Translations under genes and position numbers: made by a program
Assembly: GCF_019343195.1 (NCBI RefSeq)
Contig: NZ_RPHB01000006.1
Coordinates: 327,037-391,036, forward strand
Length of the DNA stretch: 64,000 bases
Direction of reading: 5' to 3'
From: Arthrospiribacter ruber
Lineage (GTDB): Bacteria > Bacteroidota > Bacteroidia > Cytophagales > Cyclobacteriaceae
The notes under the pieces: generated by a model
What the model was told of the DNA's origin: nothing
Database searches by the model: none
Seen by the model: only the letters and a program-made list of their open reading frames with translations
Shown: positions 1-9,992 of the stretch, one piece after another
How the letters are laid out: each line of letters opens with the position of its first letter
Position numbering within the stretch: position 1 is the stretch's first letter

Positions 1-1036
1 TTACCCCGCTTCCTACATTTGGGAAAAGCGGTCCGTGCAAATCTGCCACCATGGTATCCATGATTTCCAAAAATGTATCTTTATCGCCCTGAGTAAGGGT
101 AAGTCCTGGAGATGCCACAAAGGTATCTCTGCCCCACCAGCCAAACCAAGGGTATCCCGCAATGACATGTGTCTTGCCATCTCTTCTTTGAATAAACTGA
201 CCGGCTGAATTTTTCAGGCAATTTTCAAAATTATTTCTCGGAATCCTCCTGGCTATTTCTTTTTCAAAAGCCCTTTGTCTGGTGCTGGGATCTGCTTCGA
301 GCAGGCCGGCAGAAAATATAACAGATTCTCCTTTTTCTATATCAAACTCGAAATATCCTGGCACAAACAGGTCTTCCTGATATTCATACCCTCTTTCCCG
401 CTCGACGATGTATTCAATATTATGGTACCAATTCGGTGAGGTGACATACTTATTTTTCTTGGACAGCTGAAGATACAGAGGAGAATACTGTGGGTACAGT
501 TGGAATTTTGCTCCATTTGGAATCTTCTCATATTCCTCTTTGATCTGATTATTTGCTTTGGAAAGGTTATGATAGCCTCTGAATGCCAAAAAAGGACTAA
601 TGCGGATTTTGGTAGGGGAATGTGCATCAAGCAGCGTGTAGCGGATCATTACTCTGTCTCTATTGGTGTCCAGAATCAATTCTTTCTGTAATAGCACCCC
701 TCCAACCCTGTAAGTCAGTTTGGGTATTGGTTCAGAACTAAAGTCCTCTAAATATTTATGACCCCTAGGTGAATAGTTTCCCGGATATTTATTGATGCCC
801 AGGTTGAAGCTAGCTCCCCTTTGGATCACTGTCTCATGAACAGTACTGAGCATGACATGCAGCTGTTCGTCTATCTGAGGTTGGGGCGCTACCAGCAAAC
901 CATGGTATTTTCTGGTATTGCACCCTATAATGGTAGTACTGGTATAGCATCCACCACGGTTGGTACGGATAATTTCCCTATCCAGCGAATAATTCAGGTT
1001 AATAAGTTGGGTCTTGTCAAAATGGATATAACTCAT
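1..1036 (-). CDS. Glycogen debranching enzyme (amylo-alpha-1,6-glucosidase), 5' part only
   Basis: The reverse strand is open from an ATG at 1036 to the window edge, giving 345 residues of an unfinished protein. The first ~220 residues match the N-terminal domain of bacterial/archaeal-type debranching enzymes: an RTNRGGCY stretch near residue 25 and NTRKYHGLL near residue 40 are typical. Near residues 293-303 the family signature AGYPWFGWWGRD opens the catalytic (alpha/alpha)6 domain, which continues outside the window. The enzyme would hydrolyse alpha-1,6 branches in glycogen in the cytoplasm. No frameshift is seen. The fold assignment is firm; exact substrate is inference. Confidence 0.88.
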   Translation of the reverse strand, partial: MSYIHFDKTQLINLNYSLDREIIRTNRGGCYTSTTIIGCNTRKYHGLLVAPQPQIDEQLHVMLSTVHETVIQRGASFNLGINKYPGNYSPRGHKYLEDFSSEPIPKLTYRVGGVLLQKELILDTNRDRVMIRYTLLDAHSPTKIRISPFLAFRGYHNLSKANNQIKEEYEKIPNGAKFQLYPQYSPLYLQLSKKNKYVTSPNWYHNIEYIVERERGYEYQEDLFVPGYFEFDIEKGESVIFSAGLLEADPSTRQRAFEKEIARRIPRNNFENCLKNSAGQFIQRRDGKTHVIAGYPWFGWWGRDTFVASPGLTLTQGDKDTFLEIMDTMVADLHGPLFPNVGSGV

Positions 1037-1145
1037 AAGGATAAAAGTTATTTAGATTTGCATAAAAATACCCTTTTGAGCCTGAAAGAAAAATATTTAT
1101 GAACAAAAATAAAGACCATATTGCTATGGCCTTTGGAATTTTGGA

Positions 1146-1289
1146 TTAATGTGAAGCGATTCTTTCTTTCTGTATTTCCTCAAAGTTCCTGATGGATTCT
1201 TCGAATTTGGTCAAGTAAAGATGCACAGCTTTAAGATCTACTCTTTTGATTTGAGGAAACCTTGGCGAAGGTTTAAATAAAGTAAACAT
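1146..1289 (-). CDS. Small hypothetical protein (47 aa)
   Basis: A 47-residue ORF reads MFTLFKPSPRFPQIKRV... and ends in ..KERIASH. It is amphipathic and charged, with a predicted helical C-terminal half (LTKFEESIRNFEEIQKERI). An AAGAGG purine run lies immediately before the ATG, closer than an ideal ribosome binding site. It sits between tRNA-His and the debranching enzyme gene on the same strand. I do not recognise a family, and chance cannot be excluded at this length; the coding-like composition makes it worth listing. Confidence 0.45.
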   Translation of the reverse strand: MFTLFKPSPRFPQIKRVDLKAVHLYLTKFEESIRNFEEIQKERIASH

Positions 1290-1356
1290 ACCTCTTAGTT
1301 TTTATTACAGTTTAGACAAAATTTGTGCCATTTGGGTTCCATTGTCTAAGGTACTA

Positions 1357-1386
1357 AAATAAGAAAACCCCTTCCTAGGAAGGGGC
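1357..1386 (-). terminator. Rho-independent terminator of tRNA-His
   Basis: On the minus strand an 8-bp perfect stem (CCCCTTCC / GGAAGGGG, 1368-1385) with a two-base centre is followed by TTTTCTTATTTT. It lies directly downstream of the tRNA-His 3' end. Confidence 0.85.
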
Positions 1387-1390
1387 TATG

Positions 1391-1465
1391 GGTGAAAGAC
1401 CGGATTCGAACCGGCGACCTCTGGTGCCACAAACCAGCGCTCTAACCTGCTGAGCTACAATCACC
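1391..1465 (-). tRNA. tRNA-His (GTG)
   Basis: Minus-strand cloverleaf with D arm GCTCAGCAGGTTAGAGC, anticodon stem CTGGT/ACCAG enclosing TTGTGGC (anticodon GTG), and T arm GCCGG TTCGAAT CCGGT. The extra 5' G (1465) opposite C73 (1391) is the G-1 identity element of tRNA-His. The acceptor has internal U-U oppositions. Full CCA is not encoded after C73 (only CA follows). Promoter and terminator flank it, so it is probably a single-gene transcript. Confidence 0.93.
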
Positions 1466-1504
1466 ATTTTTGAACTTCATTCGGAACTCTATCCGAATGG
1501 AGTG

Positions 1505-1536
1505 CAAATGTAATATTACGCTTTTGACTTCACAAA
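1505..1536 (-). promoter_or_regulatory. Bacteroidota sigma-A-type promoter for tRNA-His
   Basis: On the minus strand TTTG (1533-1536) is followed after 20 nt by TACATTTG (1505-1512), matching the Bacteroidota consensus TTTG-N19-21-TAnnTTTG. The expected start is ~40 nt before the tRNA. An inverted repeat ATTCGGA/TCCGAAT (1479-1498) lies in the leader. Confidence 0.7.
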
Positions 1537-1539
1537 CAT

Positions 1540-2886
1540 CTACTCAAATTTTCTGGAAAATTTTATCCTTTCCCCTTTCTTTTCTTCATGAAATGTCCCT
1601 TTCTCATACACCAAGTGCCCGGAAACGATCGTATGGGTCACCTTGGACTTGAACTCATGTCCTTCAAATGGAGACCACCCACATTTGGCAAGAATATTTT
1701 CCTTGGACACTTTCCATGGAGAGTTCAGATCAACTATAGCAAGGTCGGCGTGGTATCCCGGACGGATATAGCCCCTTTTTTCTACTTCAAATAAAATGGC
1801 CGGATTATGGCACATTTTATCTGCCACCTGCTCCAGTCTGATTTTACCTTGGTGATACAAATCAAGCACTGCGACTAGACTGTGTTGGATCAAAGGACCT
1901 CCAGATGGCGCCTTGGTGTAAGGGTTATCTTTTTCTTCAAGTGTATGCGGAGCGTGGTCTGTCGCAATGATATCAATATTGCCGTCAATCACTCCTTTTA
2001 ATATAGCATCTCTGTCTGCTGCAGTTTTGACAGCGGGATTCCACTTGATCAGCGTACCTTTTTCCTCATAATCTTCTTCAGAAAACCACAAGTGGTGAAC
2101 GCACGCTTCAGCTGTAATCCTTTTTTCCTCCAGAGGAATCCTGTCATCAAAAAGCTTAACTTCCTTAGCAGTGCTGATGTGAAGCACATGCAGTTTTGTT
2201 CCATATTTCCTGGCCATGTCCACCACTCTTTTGGAAGCATCAAAACAGGCCTCTTCAGACCTGATCTTGGGATGGTATTTCATGGGAATGTCGTCACCGT
2301 ATTCTTCCTTGTATTTGGCCAGGTTTTCCTTGATGATATCGTCATTCTCACTATGAGTAGCAATCAATAGTTTGCATTCCCGGAAAATCCTCTCCAAACT
2401 CTCCTGATTGTCCACCAGCATATTTCCGGTAGAAGAGCCCTGAAAGACCTTGATTCCGCAGACGTTTTCCGGATCTACTTTGAGTATTTCTTCAATATTG
2501 TCATTGGTAGCTCCGAAGAAAAAAGAATAATTGGCCAGGGATTTCTCCTTGGCAATGGCAAATTTTTCTTCCAAAAGCTCAATGGTAACCGTCTGTGGAT
2601 CTGTATTGGGCATTTCCATATAAGTAGTCACACCGCCAGCGACCGCAGCTTTGCTTTCTGAATAAATATCTGCCTTGTGGGTCAGTCCTGGCTCCCGGAA
2701 ATGCACCTGATCGTCAATTACTCCTGGAAAAATGTGTTTTCCAGAAGCATCAATTGTCATATCCGCCTCAAATTCAGAAAGATCATTTCCCACATTGAAA
2801 ATAATACCCTCCTTGATAAGAACATCAGAACGGGTTATCTTACCTTCATTCACTATATTTGCACCTGTAATCAATATGCTTTTCAT
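1540..2886 (-). CDS. pyrC: Dihydroorotase (type I)
   Basis: This 448-aa amidohydrolase would cyclise carbamoyl-aspartate to dihydroorotate in pyrimidine synthesis. Visible features: DDQVHFREPG at 58-67, the MEMPNT substrate loop at 90-95, GIKVFQGSSTG at 144-154, ATHSEND at 176-182, LHIST at 235-239 and ATDHAPH at 308-314 carrying a conserved catalytic Asp. Length is normal for type I enzymes. Odd point: the usual DxHxH metal motif reads D-D-Q-V-H, with Gln60 where the first zinc-binding His normally lies. Neighbouring genes are not pyrimidine genes. Allantoinase or hydantoinase is less likely given the REPG and MPNT motifs. Confidence 0.9.
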   Translation of the reverse strand: MKSILITGANIVNEGKITRSDVLIKEGIIFNVGNDLSEFEADMTIDASGKHIFPGVIDDQVHFREPGLTHKADIYSESKAAVAGGVTTYMEMPNTDPQTVTIELLEEKFAIAKEKSLANYSFFFGATNDNIEEILKVDPENVCGIKVFQGSSTGNMLVDNQESLERIFRECKLLIATHSENDDIIKENLAKYKEEYGDDIPMKYHPKIRSEEACFDASKRVVDMARKYGTKLHVLHISTAKEVKLFDDRIPLEEKRITAEACVHHLWFSEEDYEEKGTLIKWNPAVKTAADRDAILKGVIDGNIDIIATDHAPHTLEEKDNPYTKAPSGGPLIQHSLVAVLDLYHQGKIRLEQVADKMCHNPAILFEVEKRGYIRPGYHADLAIVDLNSPWKVSKENILAKCGWSPFEGHEFKSKVTHTIVSGHLVYEKGTFHEEKKGERIKFSRKFE

Positions 2887-3020
2887 AAAAAAACTGTTTT
2901 TGGTTGGTTAAAATTACACTAAAACTACCTCTATGAAAGGTTACTTACAGGAATTTAACCCATTTGTACCCATTTGGGTTTCCTTCATTTTCATTTTCAT
3001 TTATCCAATAAATCAATACC

Positions 3021-4379
3021 ATGTCCGAGGCTATTCAAACTTTTGAAAATTTCAAACTCAACAAGCAACTTTTGAATGCAGTGGAAGAGGCGGGGTTTTC
3101 CAAACCTACTCCTATTCAGGAAAAGGCCATCCCTTTGGCGCTTTCCGGACATGATGTATTAGGTATAGCCCAGACAGGTACAGGAAAAACAGCCGCCTAT
3201 GTACTTCCCATATTGATGAAAGCCAAATATGCCCAAGGAATGCACCCTAGGGCACTCATACTTGCTCCCACTAGGGAGTTGGTCATGCAGATCGAAGAGG
3301 CAGTGATTTTATTCGGTAAGTATACAGATCTTAGGTATGTATGCCTTTATGGAGGACTGGGCCCAAAGACTCAGATCGAAAAATTACAGACAGGGGTCGA
3401 TATCATCATCTCTACACCTGGAAGGTTTATGGACCTGTACAAAAAAGGTGAAATCTTCACCCGGGAAATCAAAACCATGGTTCTCGATGAAGCAGATAAA
3501 ATGCTGGACATGGGTTTTATGCCTCAGATCAGATCAATCTTGGAAATCATCCCTACCAAGAGGCAGAACTTGCTCTTTTCAGCAACTTTTGGCCCTAAAG
3601 TGGAAAAGTTCTCTCAGGAGTTTTTGGAATTTCCTGAGAGGGTCGAAGTGGCACCCCAAGCCACCACTGCTGAGACCATCCACCAGGTCAAATATGAGGT
3701 ACCTAATATCAAAGCCAAGATCAACCTCTTGGAACACCTCCTGATAGATGAAACTTTGAATAGGATTATTGTATTTACCAAGTCCCGAAAGAATGCAGAA
3801 TCTGTCTACAGTTATCTGGAAAGAAAAAAATTAGGTGAAATACGTGTAATCCATGCCAACAAGGGGCAAAATACCCGAATCAATTCCATGGATGACTTCA
3901 AAGCTGGCACTGTCCGGATCCTTGTAGCCACAGATGTAGCAGCCAGAGGGCTGGATATCAGTATGGTTTCACATGTGATCAATTTTGACGTCCCCCTGAT
4001 CTATGAAGATTACGTTCATAGAATAGGAAGAACTGGACGAGCGGAAAAAGAAGGAATAGCCATTACTTTTGTGAATCCTGCTGAAGTATATCACTTTGAA
4101 AAAATCGAGGAAATTATCCGCATGCAGGTACCTGTAGTGCAAATCCCGGAAGCTGTCACCATCCCCAATACTCCTTTTGAAGAAAGTCAACTTTACGCAA
4201 GGGAGATAGACAATCAAAAGAAAAAAGAGAATCCTGATTTTAAAGGGGGCTTTCACGAGAAGAGGGCAAGACCCAAGCCCAACCCTTTCCAGAAGGAAAA
4301 GAAAAGAGGCAATAAGAACTCAAAAGCCAAAAAGAACAGAAATCAAATGAAGACCAAGGGCAAGTGGAAGAATAAGTAA
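3021..4379 (+). CDS. DEAD-box ATP-dependent RNA helicase (RhlE-like)
   Basis: A 452-aa helicase with all core motifs: Q motif in residues 8-33 (F..F.L...LL.A....G...PTPIQ), Walker A AQTGTGKT at 50-57, PTRELV at 83-88, TPGRFMD at 132-138, DEAD at 156-159, SAT at 187-189 and HRIGRTGR in the second RecA domain. A basic, Lys/Arg/Asn-rich tail follows from about residue 395, as in RhlE-type proteins that bind structured RNA. It probably remodels rRNA or mRNA in the cytoplasm. It is monocistronic, with about 130 nt separating it from divergent pyrC. Confidence 0.93.
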   Translation: MSEAIQTFENFKLNKQLLNAVEEAGFSKPTPIQEKAIPLALSGHDVLGIAQTGTGKTAAYVLPILMKAKYAQGMHPRALILAPTRELVMQIEEAVILFGKYTDLRYVCLYGGLGPKTQIEKLQTGVDIIISTPGRFMDLYKKGEIFTREIKTMVLDEADKMLDMGFMPQIRSILEIIPTKRQNLLFSATFGPKVEKFSQEFLEFPERVEVAPQATTAETIHQVKYEVPNIKAKINLLEHLLIDETLNRIIVFTKSRKNAESVYSYLERKKLGEIRVIHANKGQNTRINSMDDFKAGTVRILVATDVAARGLDISMVSHVINFDVPLIYEDYVHRIGRTGRAEKEGIAITFVNPAEVYHFEKIEEIIRMQVPVVQIPEAVTIPNTPFEESQLYAREIDNQKKKENPDFKGGFHEKRARPKPNPFQKEKKRGNKNSKAKKNRNQMKTKGKWKNK

Positions 4380-4674
4380 TAACTTTTAAATTCCAGGATT
4401 TGTATAAGGCTCTCCCTAAAAAAATATTATTGAACCACTACTTGTCCCGTAACCGGGAAATTTTCAAAAGCAAACAAAAATAACATCCCTCCACTTAGCC
4501 ATTGAACTTCCAGCTACACTATTTGTTTCTCGCATCTATTTTCCCTCTTCACGTCTCTAATCTCTCTTATTCAATACCTTAGAGGCCAAAAAAGACCTCT
4601 CTTGTTTCTTTTTTTTCTCACATCTCGTGTCTTACTTCTCGTATCTCATGTCTCTCGCTTCTCAAATCTCAAAT
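4380..4674. other. Intergenic, pyrimidine-rich, no gene seen
   Basis: No credible ORF. It holds a weak hairpin (AGAGGCC/GACCTCT near 4580-4600) followed by a T-rich run that may end the helicase transcript, then a CT-rich array with roughly 7-nt spacing that reaches the end of the next gene. Confidence 0.5.
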
Positions 4675-4682
4675 CTAATCTC
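4616..4682. repeat. Heptad-phased imperfect repeat array
   Basis: Read on the minus strand the segment is a string of 7-nt words such as GAGATTT, GAGAAGC, GAGAGAC, ACGAGAA, ACGAGAT. The words vary but the spacing is kept. The 14-mer GAGAAGCGAGAGAC recurs at about 56,872. Function unknown. Confidence 0.55.
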
Positions 4683-5256
4683 TTGGCGGATTGATCATGA
4701 TATGCGCCCTATGGGTTCCCGGATCCATGATCCACGGCATCGCTGGTCCTGATGGCCGCAAAGGTAAACCAGTACTTTCGGAGGTGGCCCATGGAATATA
4801 GACCACATACCTTAGATAGCTATTATTTACTTCACCGCTTTCTTTATTGTAATCTTCCTCATCAGCAGTAAGAACGAAAAGTGTTGCTCCATCCTTGATT
4901 TTGAGTTTACCGCTTTTGACTTCTTCCTCTCTTATATCAAAAATCTCCTTGGAATTTTTCCCTTCTTTCCTAAGCAGCCTGCCCCTTTCCATAAATTCAT
5001 CCAATTCTTTGTGATAGCAAGAAGCATTAAACCCGGGAGTGTTTGGATCATCCGCAAGGCAGATCAGGTCATTGCTTCCTTTTCTAAGCACTATAAAATC
5101 ACCTTTATCATTGTAACCATATACCATTGCACCGCTTTTCAACTCTTCAGGTGCGGCCATAAGGGCTGTTTTGATCTGAATTTCTTTAGAAGGTACCTGC
5201 TGCGCAAACAGCTGTGTACTTATTAAAATCAGGAATAGAGAAATTTGAAGTTTCAT
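4675..5256 (-). CDS. Exported hypothetical protein (193 aa)
   Basis: The start is placed at MKLQISLFLILISTQLFAQ because it gives a clean Sec signal peptide; a longer reading to 5439 would put non-coding-like residues and a terminator hairpin inside the gene. The mature part (~174 aa) is mixed alpha/beta in look, with GAMVYGYNDKG and a proline-rich end (PAMPWIMDPGTHRAHIMINPP). I do not recognise a named domain. It lies downstream of the M28 peptidase on the same strand but is separated from it by a terminator, so it is probably transcribed alone. The last bases overlap the heptad repeat array. Confidence 0.75.
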   Translation of the reverse strand: MKLQISLFLILISTQLFAQQVPSKEIQIKTALMAAPEELKSGAMVYGYNDKGDFIVLRKGSNDLICLADDPNTPGFNASCYHKELDEFMERGRLLRKEGKNSKEIFDIREEEVKSGKLKIKDGATLFVLTADEEDYNKESGEVNNSYLRYVVYIPWATSESTGLPLRPSGPAMPWIMDPGTHRAHIMINPPRD

Positions 5257-5304
5257 AGTTATTTGACTTTGGGTTGTGATGAATTTAGTATTTTTATCCC
5301 AAAG

Positions 5305-5342
5305 CAAAAAAAGACCTGCCAAGCAATTTGCCTGGCAGGTCT
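5305..5342 (-). terminator. Terminator of the M28 peptidase gene
   Basis: On the minus strand AGACCTGCC pairs with GGCAGGTCT around a partly paired AT-rich centre, followed by a run of seven T. It sits 30 nt after the peptidase stop. Confidence 0.85.
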
Positions 5343-5372
5343 GAATTCTTAAAATATAGCTATTTATAGCTT

Positions 5373-6869
5373 TTATCTTTCTCCTCTGGTATTGGAACCG
5401 TCTACAGGTGTGCGGTGCTCCCTGTTTGCAAGGTCCCAAGTAGTATGAAAGATAAGCTTGGTCCTTTTTGTCATCAATGGAAATTCAATTTTATCCACTG
5501 TATCTGTATGCTGGTGGTAATCATCATGCACTCCATTGAAGAAGAAAATTACCGGGATATTGTGCTTGGCAAAATTATAATGATCTGACCTGTAATAAAA
5601 CCTGTTTGGGTCATCTTCAGCATCATACCTATAATCAAGCTTCAGGTTGGTATAAGTAATATTATTGTATTCATTGATCACTTTCAGGTGGGAAGAAAGC
5701 ATTTCCGACCCGATCACATAGATATATTCCTGATCTTCGGCATCCTGATATTCATAATCTATCCTACCGATCATATCTATGTTCAGATTATTTACTGTGT
5801 TTTCCAGTGGAAATATCGGGTTATCAGAATAATACTCTGAGCCCAAAAGCCCTTTTTCCTCTCCAGTGACATTTAGAAAAAGGATACTTCTTCTAGGTTT
5901 GTGACCGTCCTTTGCAGCTTGGGCAAAAGCTTGGGCGATTTCCATCACGGCTACCGTACCAGAACCGTCATCATCTGCTCCGTTATTCACTCTTCCTTGA
6001 CTGTCTATTCCCGTATGGTCATAGTGCGAAGAAATCACGATTACTTCCTCTTTTTTGTCTGTTCCTTCTAAAAATGCCAATACGTTCTCAGTAGGAACTA
6101 CTTTGGTGTTTTTCTTAACCTGATAGTTTACCTTTTGGGATTTGATAGACTCCGGGTTGTTCTTGGCGGCTTCCTTCAGAATCTCTACAGGAGTGTCAAA
6201 CAGCTTTGACATCATATCGCTACTGACCAGAAAAATCGGCTCCTGCTTGGTCGGCTGCTCAAAACCCAATCTTCCCCTGCCACTTAGCGACTTGTACCAA
6301 TTGGCCATTCTATCAAAATTAGCCTGACCTTCCATAGTAACAATCACAATGCCCGCAGCACCGGCTTCCATTACTTCTGGCACTACTGTCTGGGCCCTTG
6401 ACCCAATAGCCCAAAGTCCAACGAGCTTACCTTTGATGTCCACCTTTGCAAGATTTTCTTCATTGGCCAAGCCAAGAAATACCAAGTCTGTCTTGGCAGC
6501 TTTGGACATATCGGCATCTCCTATAAATATAAAGTCTTCGTTGTTATTTAGCTTTTGCTTCCCTACATTCAAACTCACTTGAGGGTAAGAAACGGAGGAA
6601 AGATTAAATTTCTGAAAATAACTGCCATCTACCGGGCCCTTAAGGCCAAGGCCTTCATAGAAATTGGCAAGATATTCAGCAGCCATTTTCTGCCCTTTTT
6701 CTCCGGTATCCCTTCCTTCCATTTCATCAGAAGCCAAAAAAGTCAGGTATTCTTCCAGATCTTCTGCCGTAATGGTAGAAGCGTACTTTACAGCAGTGGC
6801 ATCCTGTGCACTGACCTGCCAGGTCATTGCCAGACCAAATAGCCCCGCTATCCAAGATCTCTTTCTCAT
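5373..6869 (-). CDS. M28-family metallopeptidase with PA domain, exported
   Basis: A 498-aa protein starting with a signal peptide (MRKRSWIAGLFGLAMTWQ.., cleavage about residue 21). Residues ~125-260 correspond to a protease-associated insert (GKLVGLWAIGSR, AGAAGIVIV). The di-zinc M28 core follows: SHYDH at 281-285, NGADDDGSG at 296-304 (bridging Asp and catalytic region), TGEEKGLLGS at 335-344, IDMIGR at 364-369 and a C-terminal HQHTDTVD supplying the last His. It should be a periplasmic or secreted aminopeptidase. It is monocistronic with its own terminator. Substrate is unknown. Confidence 0.92.
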   Translation of the reverse strand: MRKRSWIAGLFGLAMTWQVSAQDATAVKYASTITAEDLEEYLTFLASDEMEGRDTGEKGQKMAAEYLANFYEGLGLKGPVDGSYFQKFNLSSVSYPQVSLNVGKQKLNNNEDFIFIGDADMSKAAKTDLVFLGLANEENLAKVDIKGKLVGLWAIGSRAQTVVPEVMEAGAAGIVIVTMEGQANFDRMANWYKSLSGRGRLGFEQPTKQEPIFLVSSDMMSKLFDTPVEILKEAAKNNPESIKSQKVNYQVKKNTKVVPTENVLAFLEGTDKKEEVIVISSHYDHTGIDSQGRVNNGADDDGSGTVAVMEIAQAFAQAAKDGHKPRRSILFLNVTGEEKGLLGSEYYSDNPIFPLENTVNNLNIDMIGRIDYEYQDAEDQEYIYVIGSEMLSSHLKVINEYNNITYTNLKLDYRYDAEDDPNRFYYRSDHYNFAKHNIPVIFFFNGVHDDYHQHTDTVDKIEFPLMTKRTKLIFHTTWDLANREHRTPVDGSNTRGER

Positions 6870-7004
6870 AAATTATTTATTAGGTTTTATAAACAGGATT
6901 CAAACTTAAAAAATTATTCCAAACCAATTTGAACCGTTTATAAATTTGAATGTTAGAATGGTATATTTCTTTGGGTTATAAAAACGATATCATCCAATAA
7001 TTTA

Positions 7005-7012
7005 TACATTTG
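7005..7012 (+). promoter_or_regulatory. -7 element (TAnnTTTG) upstream of gcvP
   Basis: TACATTTG lies 59 nt before the gcvP ATG and matches the Bacteroidota -7 consensus. No good TTTG is seen at the expected -33 distance. Confidence 0.4.
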
Positions 7013-7071
7013 CACAACCGTATAAAAAGGTAAGAATAAAACCCAAATCAGGCTTTTATCCACATCAAGAA

Positions 7072-9969
7072 ATGAAGATTAATCTGACCCCCTCTACCAA
7101 ATTTGAACAAAGACACAACGGTCCCGATCCTCAGGAAATCAAGGAAATGCTGGACCAGATCAAAGCTTCATCTTTAGAAGAATTAATTGACCAGACTATT
7201 CCAAAAGCCATACAACTGGAAAAACCTCTGGACCTTCCAAGCTCCAAAACTGAAGCTTCTTTTTTAAAGGAATTCAAGAAACTGGCTTCGAAAAATAAGA
7301 TTTTCAAATCTTTTATCGGGCTGGGATATTATGATACAATAGTTCCCGGTGTAATCCTTAGAAACATCCTCGAGAATCCAGGATGGTACACTGCCTACAC
7401 ACCATATCAGGCCGAAATCGCCCAAGGCAGACTTGAAGCGCTGATCAACTTCCAAACCATGGTGATGGACCTGACAGGGATGGAAATGGCGAATGCTTCT
7501 CTATTGGATGAGGCTACTGCCGCAGCTGAAGCCATGACCATGCTTTTCGCCTCCAAACCAAGGGAGAAAAAAAATGCGGCCAAGTTCTTTGTGGATGAAA
7601 AAATCTTCCCTCAAACCAAAGACTTGCTGATCACAAGAGCTGAACCAATAGGTATTGAACTGGTAATAGCTCCCCTTTCCGAACTTGACCTTACAGATGC
7701 TGACCTGTTTGGAATTTTACTTCAGTATCCAAACTTGGACGGAGAGGTCATTGACCATAAGCAACTGGTAGCCTCTGCTAAAGAAAATAATGTATTGACA
7801 GCCTTCGCATCAGACCTTCTTAGTTTGACATTACTGACTTCTCCAGGTGAAATGGGAGCGGATGTAGTCGTAGGTACCAGTCAGAGATTTGGAGTGCCAA
7901 TGGGATATGGTGGTCCGCATGCTGCATTTTTTGCGACCAAAGAAGCGTACAAAAGACAAATCCCAGGAAGAATCATAGGAGTTTCAGTCGATAAGGAAGG
8001 CAACAAAGCCTATAGAATGGCCCTTCAGACAAGGGAACAACATATCAAAAGGGAAAAAGCCACTTCCAATATCTGTACTGCACAAGTACTTCTTGCTGTG
8101 ATGGCAGGTATGTATGCAGTATATCACGGACCTAAAAGCCTCAAGGAAATAGCTGCCAGGACCCATGGCTTGGCTCAGCTGACTGCCAAGGCATTGAAAA
8201 TGTTGGGTTATGAGCAGGTGAACAAAGTGTTTTTTGATACCATCAAAATCAAAACTGATCCAGTCCAGCAATCCAAAATCAAAGCCTTTGCATTGTCAGC
8301 TGAGATGAATTTCAGGTACGAGGAAGATGCAGTTGTCTTGGCATTTGATCAGGCCAAGACTATCAGTGATGTCAAAGCAGTGGCTGAAGTTTTCTCCAAA
8401 TCTGTTAATCACAGGGTGCAATTTGATTGGAACCAGATGATTGCCGAACTCGAGCTGGAATTTCCGGAAGGTTTGGCGCGTACTTCAGAATTCCTCACCC
8501 ACCCCGTTTTCAACCAATACCATTCTGAGCATGAGATGCTCAGATACATCAAGCGACTGGAAAACAAAGATCTCTCTTTAGTTCACTCTATGATTTCATT
8601 GGGATCCTGCACCATGAAGCTGAATGCCACTACCGAGATGATTCCGGTTACCTGGCCTGAATTTGGCCAACTTCATCCATTTGCACCGCAGGAACAGGCC
8701 GCTGGATATTATGAGCTGTTCCAAAATCTTAGAAACTGGCTGAGTGAAATCACTGGTTTTGCAGACACATCTTTACAGCCCAACTCAGGTGCTCAGGGAG
8801 AATATGCAGGTTTGATGGTCATCCGTGCCTACCATCAGAGCAGAGGTGATCACCATAGAAACATAGCTCTTATCCCAACTTCAGCTCACGGTACAAATCC
8901 GGCATCTGCAGTGATGGCAGGAATGAAAGTCGTATTGGTAAAATGTGATGAAAGCGGTAACATTGACGTAGAAGACCTCAAAGAAAAAGCAGAAGCTCAT
9001 AAAGACAACCTGGCTTCATTGATGGTAACTTATCCATCTACCCATGGGGTATTTGAGGAAGCCATTCAGGAAATCTGCCAGATCATCCATGACAATGGAG
9101 GTCAGGTATATATGGACGGTGCCAATATGAATGCTCAGGTGGGATTAACAAGCCCTGGAAGAATCGGTGCTGATGTTTGCCACCTCAACTTACACAAAAC
9201 ATTCTGTATCCCTCACGGAGGGGGAGGTCCTGGAATGGGCCCAATCTGCGTAGCTGAACACCTGGTGCCATTTTTACCAGGTAACCCACTTGTGCAAACC
9301 GGCGGAACATCTGCCATTACTTCTATTTCTGCTGCTCCTTACGGAAGTGCTAGTATTTTGCCAATTTCCTATGCCTACATCGCCATGATGGGAGGTGAAG
9401 GACTAACAAATGCTACCAAGATCGCCATCCTAAATGCCAATTATATCAAATCCAGACTGGAAACGCACTACCCGATCCTCTACACAGGCAAAGGAGGTAG
9501 AGCTGCACATGAAATGATTTTGGATTGCAGGGCTTTCAAAGAAATCGGTATCGAGGTAGAAGATATCGCCAAGCGTTTGATGGATTATGGTTTCCATGCT
9601 CCAACAGTCTCTTTCCCAGTGGCAGGCACCTTGATGATAGAGCCTACTGAATCAGAGACCAAAGCTGAACTGGATAGGTTCTGTGATGCTATGATCGCCA
9701 TCAGGGCCGAAATCCAGGAAATCCAGGATGGTGAAGCAGATAAGGAAAATAATGTGCTGAAAAATGCTCCTCATACTGCTCAGCTTGCACTTGCTGACAA
9801 CTGGGACTTCCCTTACAGCAGAGAAAAAGCAGTTTATCCTTTACCATTTGTAAAAGGAAATAAGTTCTGGCCTTCGGTAAGAAGAGTAGATTCCGCTTAT
9901 GGGGACAGAAACTTAATGTGTAGCTGTATTCCGGTAGCAGAATACGAGGATGCGGAAGCTGAGGCTTGA
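7072..9969 (+). CDS. gcvP: Glycine dehydrogenase (decarboxylating), P protein
   Basis: A 965-aa single-chain P protein of the glycine cleavage system: it decarboxylates glycine on pyridoxal phosphate and loads aminomethyl onto the H protein. The N-terminal half ([37 protein letters not shown]) and the C-terminal half ([26 protein letters not shown]) are both complete. The PLP lysine is K709 in HLNLHKTFC, followed by the glycine-rich [13 protein letters not shown]. Length is normal and unsplit, as in E. coli and eukaryotes. No gcvT or gcvH is adjacent. A terminator follows a repeat array at 10,048. Confidence 0.97.
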   Translation: MKINLTPSTKFEQRHNGPDPQEIKEMLDQIKASSLEELIDQTIPKAIQLEKPLDLPSSKTEASFLKEFKKLASKNKIFKSFIGLGYYDTIVPGVILRNILENPGWYTAYTPYQAEIAQGRLEALINFQTMVMDLTGMEMANASLLDEATAAAEAMTMLFASKPREKKNAAKFFVDEKIFPQTKDLLITRAEPIGIELVIAPLSELDLTDADLFGILLQYPNLDGEVIDHKQLVASAKENNVLTAFASDLLSLTLLTSPGEMGADVVVGTSQRFGVPMGYGGPHAAFFATKEAYKRQIPGRIIGVSVDKEGNKAYRMALQTREQHIKREKATSNICTAQVLLAVMAGMYAVYHGPKSLKEIAARTHGLAQLTAKALKMLGYEQVNKVFFDTIKIKTDPVQQSKIKAFALSAEMNFRYEEDAVVLAFDQAKTISDVKAVAEVFSKSVNHRVQFDWNQMIAELELEFPEGLARTSEFLTHPVFNQYHSEHEMLRYIKRLENKDLSLVHSMISLGSCTMKLNATTEMIPVTWPEFGQLHPFAPQEQAAGYYELFQNLRNWLSEITGFADTSLQPNSGAQGEYAGLMVIRAYHQSRGDHHRNIALIPTSAHGTNPASAVMAGMKVVLVKCDESGNIDVEDLKEKAEAHKDNLASLMVTYPSTHGVFEEAIQEICQIIHDNGGQVYMDGANMNAQVGLTSPGRIGADVCHLNLHKTFCIPHGGGGPGMGPICVAEHLVPFLPGNPLVQTGGTSAITSISAAPYGSASILPISYAYIAMMGGEGLTNATKIAILNANYIKSRLETHYPILYTGKGGRAAHEMILDCRAFKEIGIEVEDIAKRLMDYGFHAPTVSFPVAGTLMIEPTESETKAELDRFCDAMIAIRAEIQEIQDGEADKENNVLKNAPHTAQLALADNWDFPYSREKAVYPLPFVKGNKFWPSVRRVDSAYGDRNLMCSCIPVAEYEDAEAEA

Positions 9970-9992
9970 TCGCAGATTTCAGATTTCAGATC

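Noticed and set aside
5257..5439. Upstream extension of the exported 193-aa gene
   Set aside because: It includes a terminator hairpin and the 3' end of the M28 gene, and hides the signal peptide.
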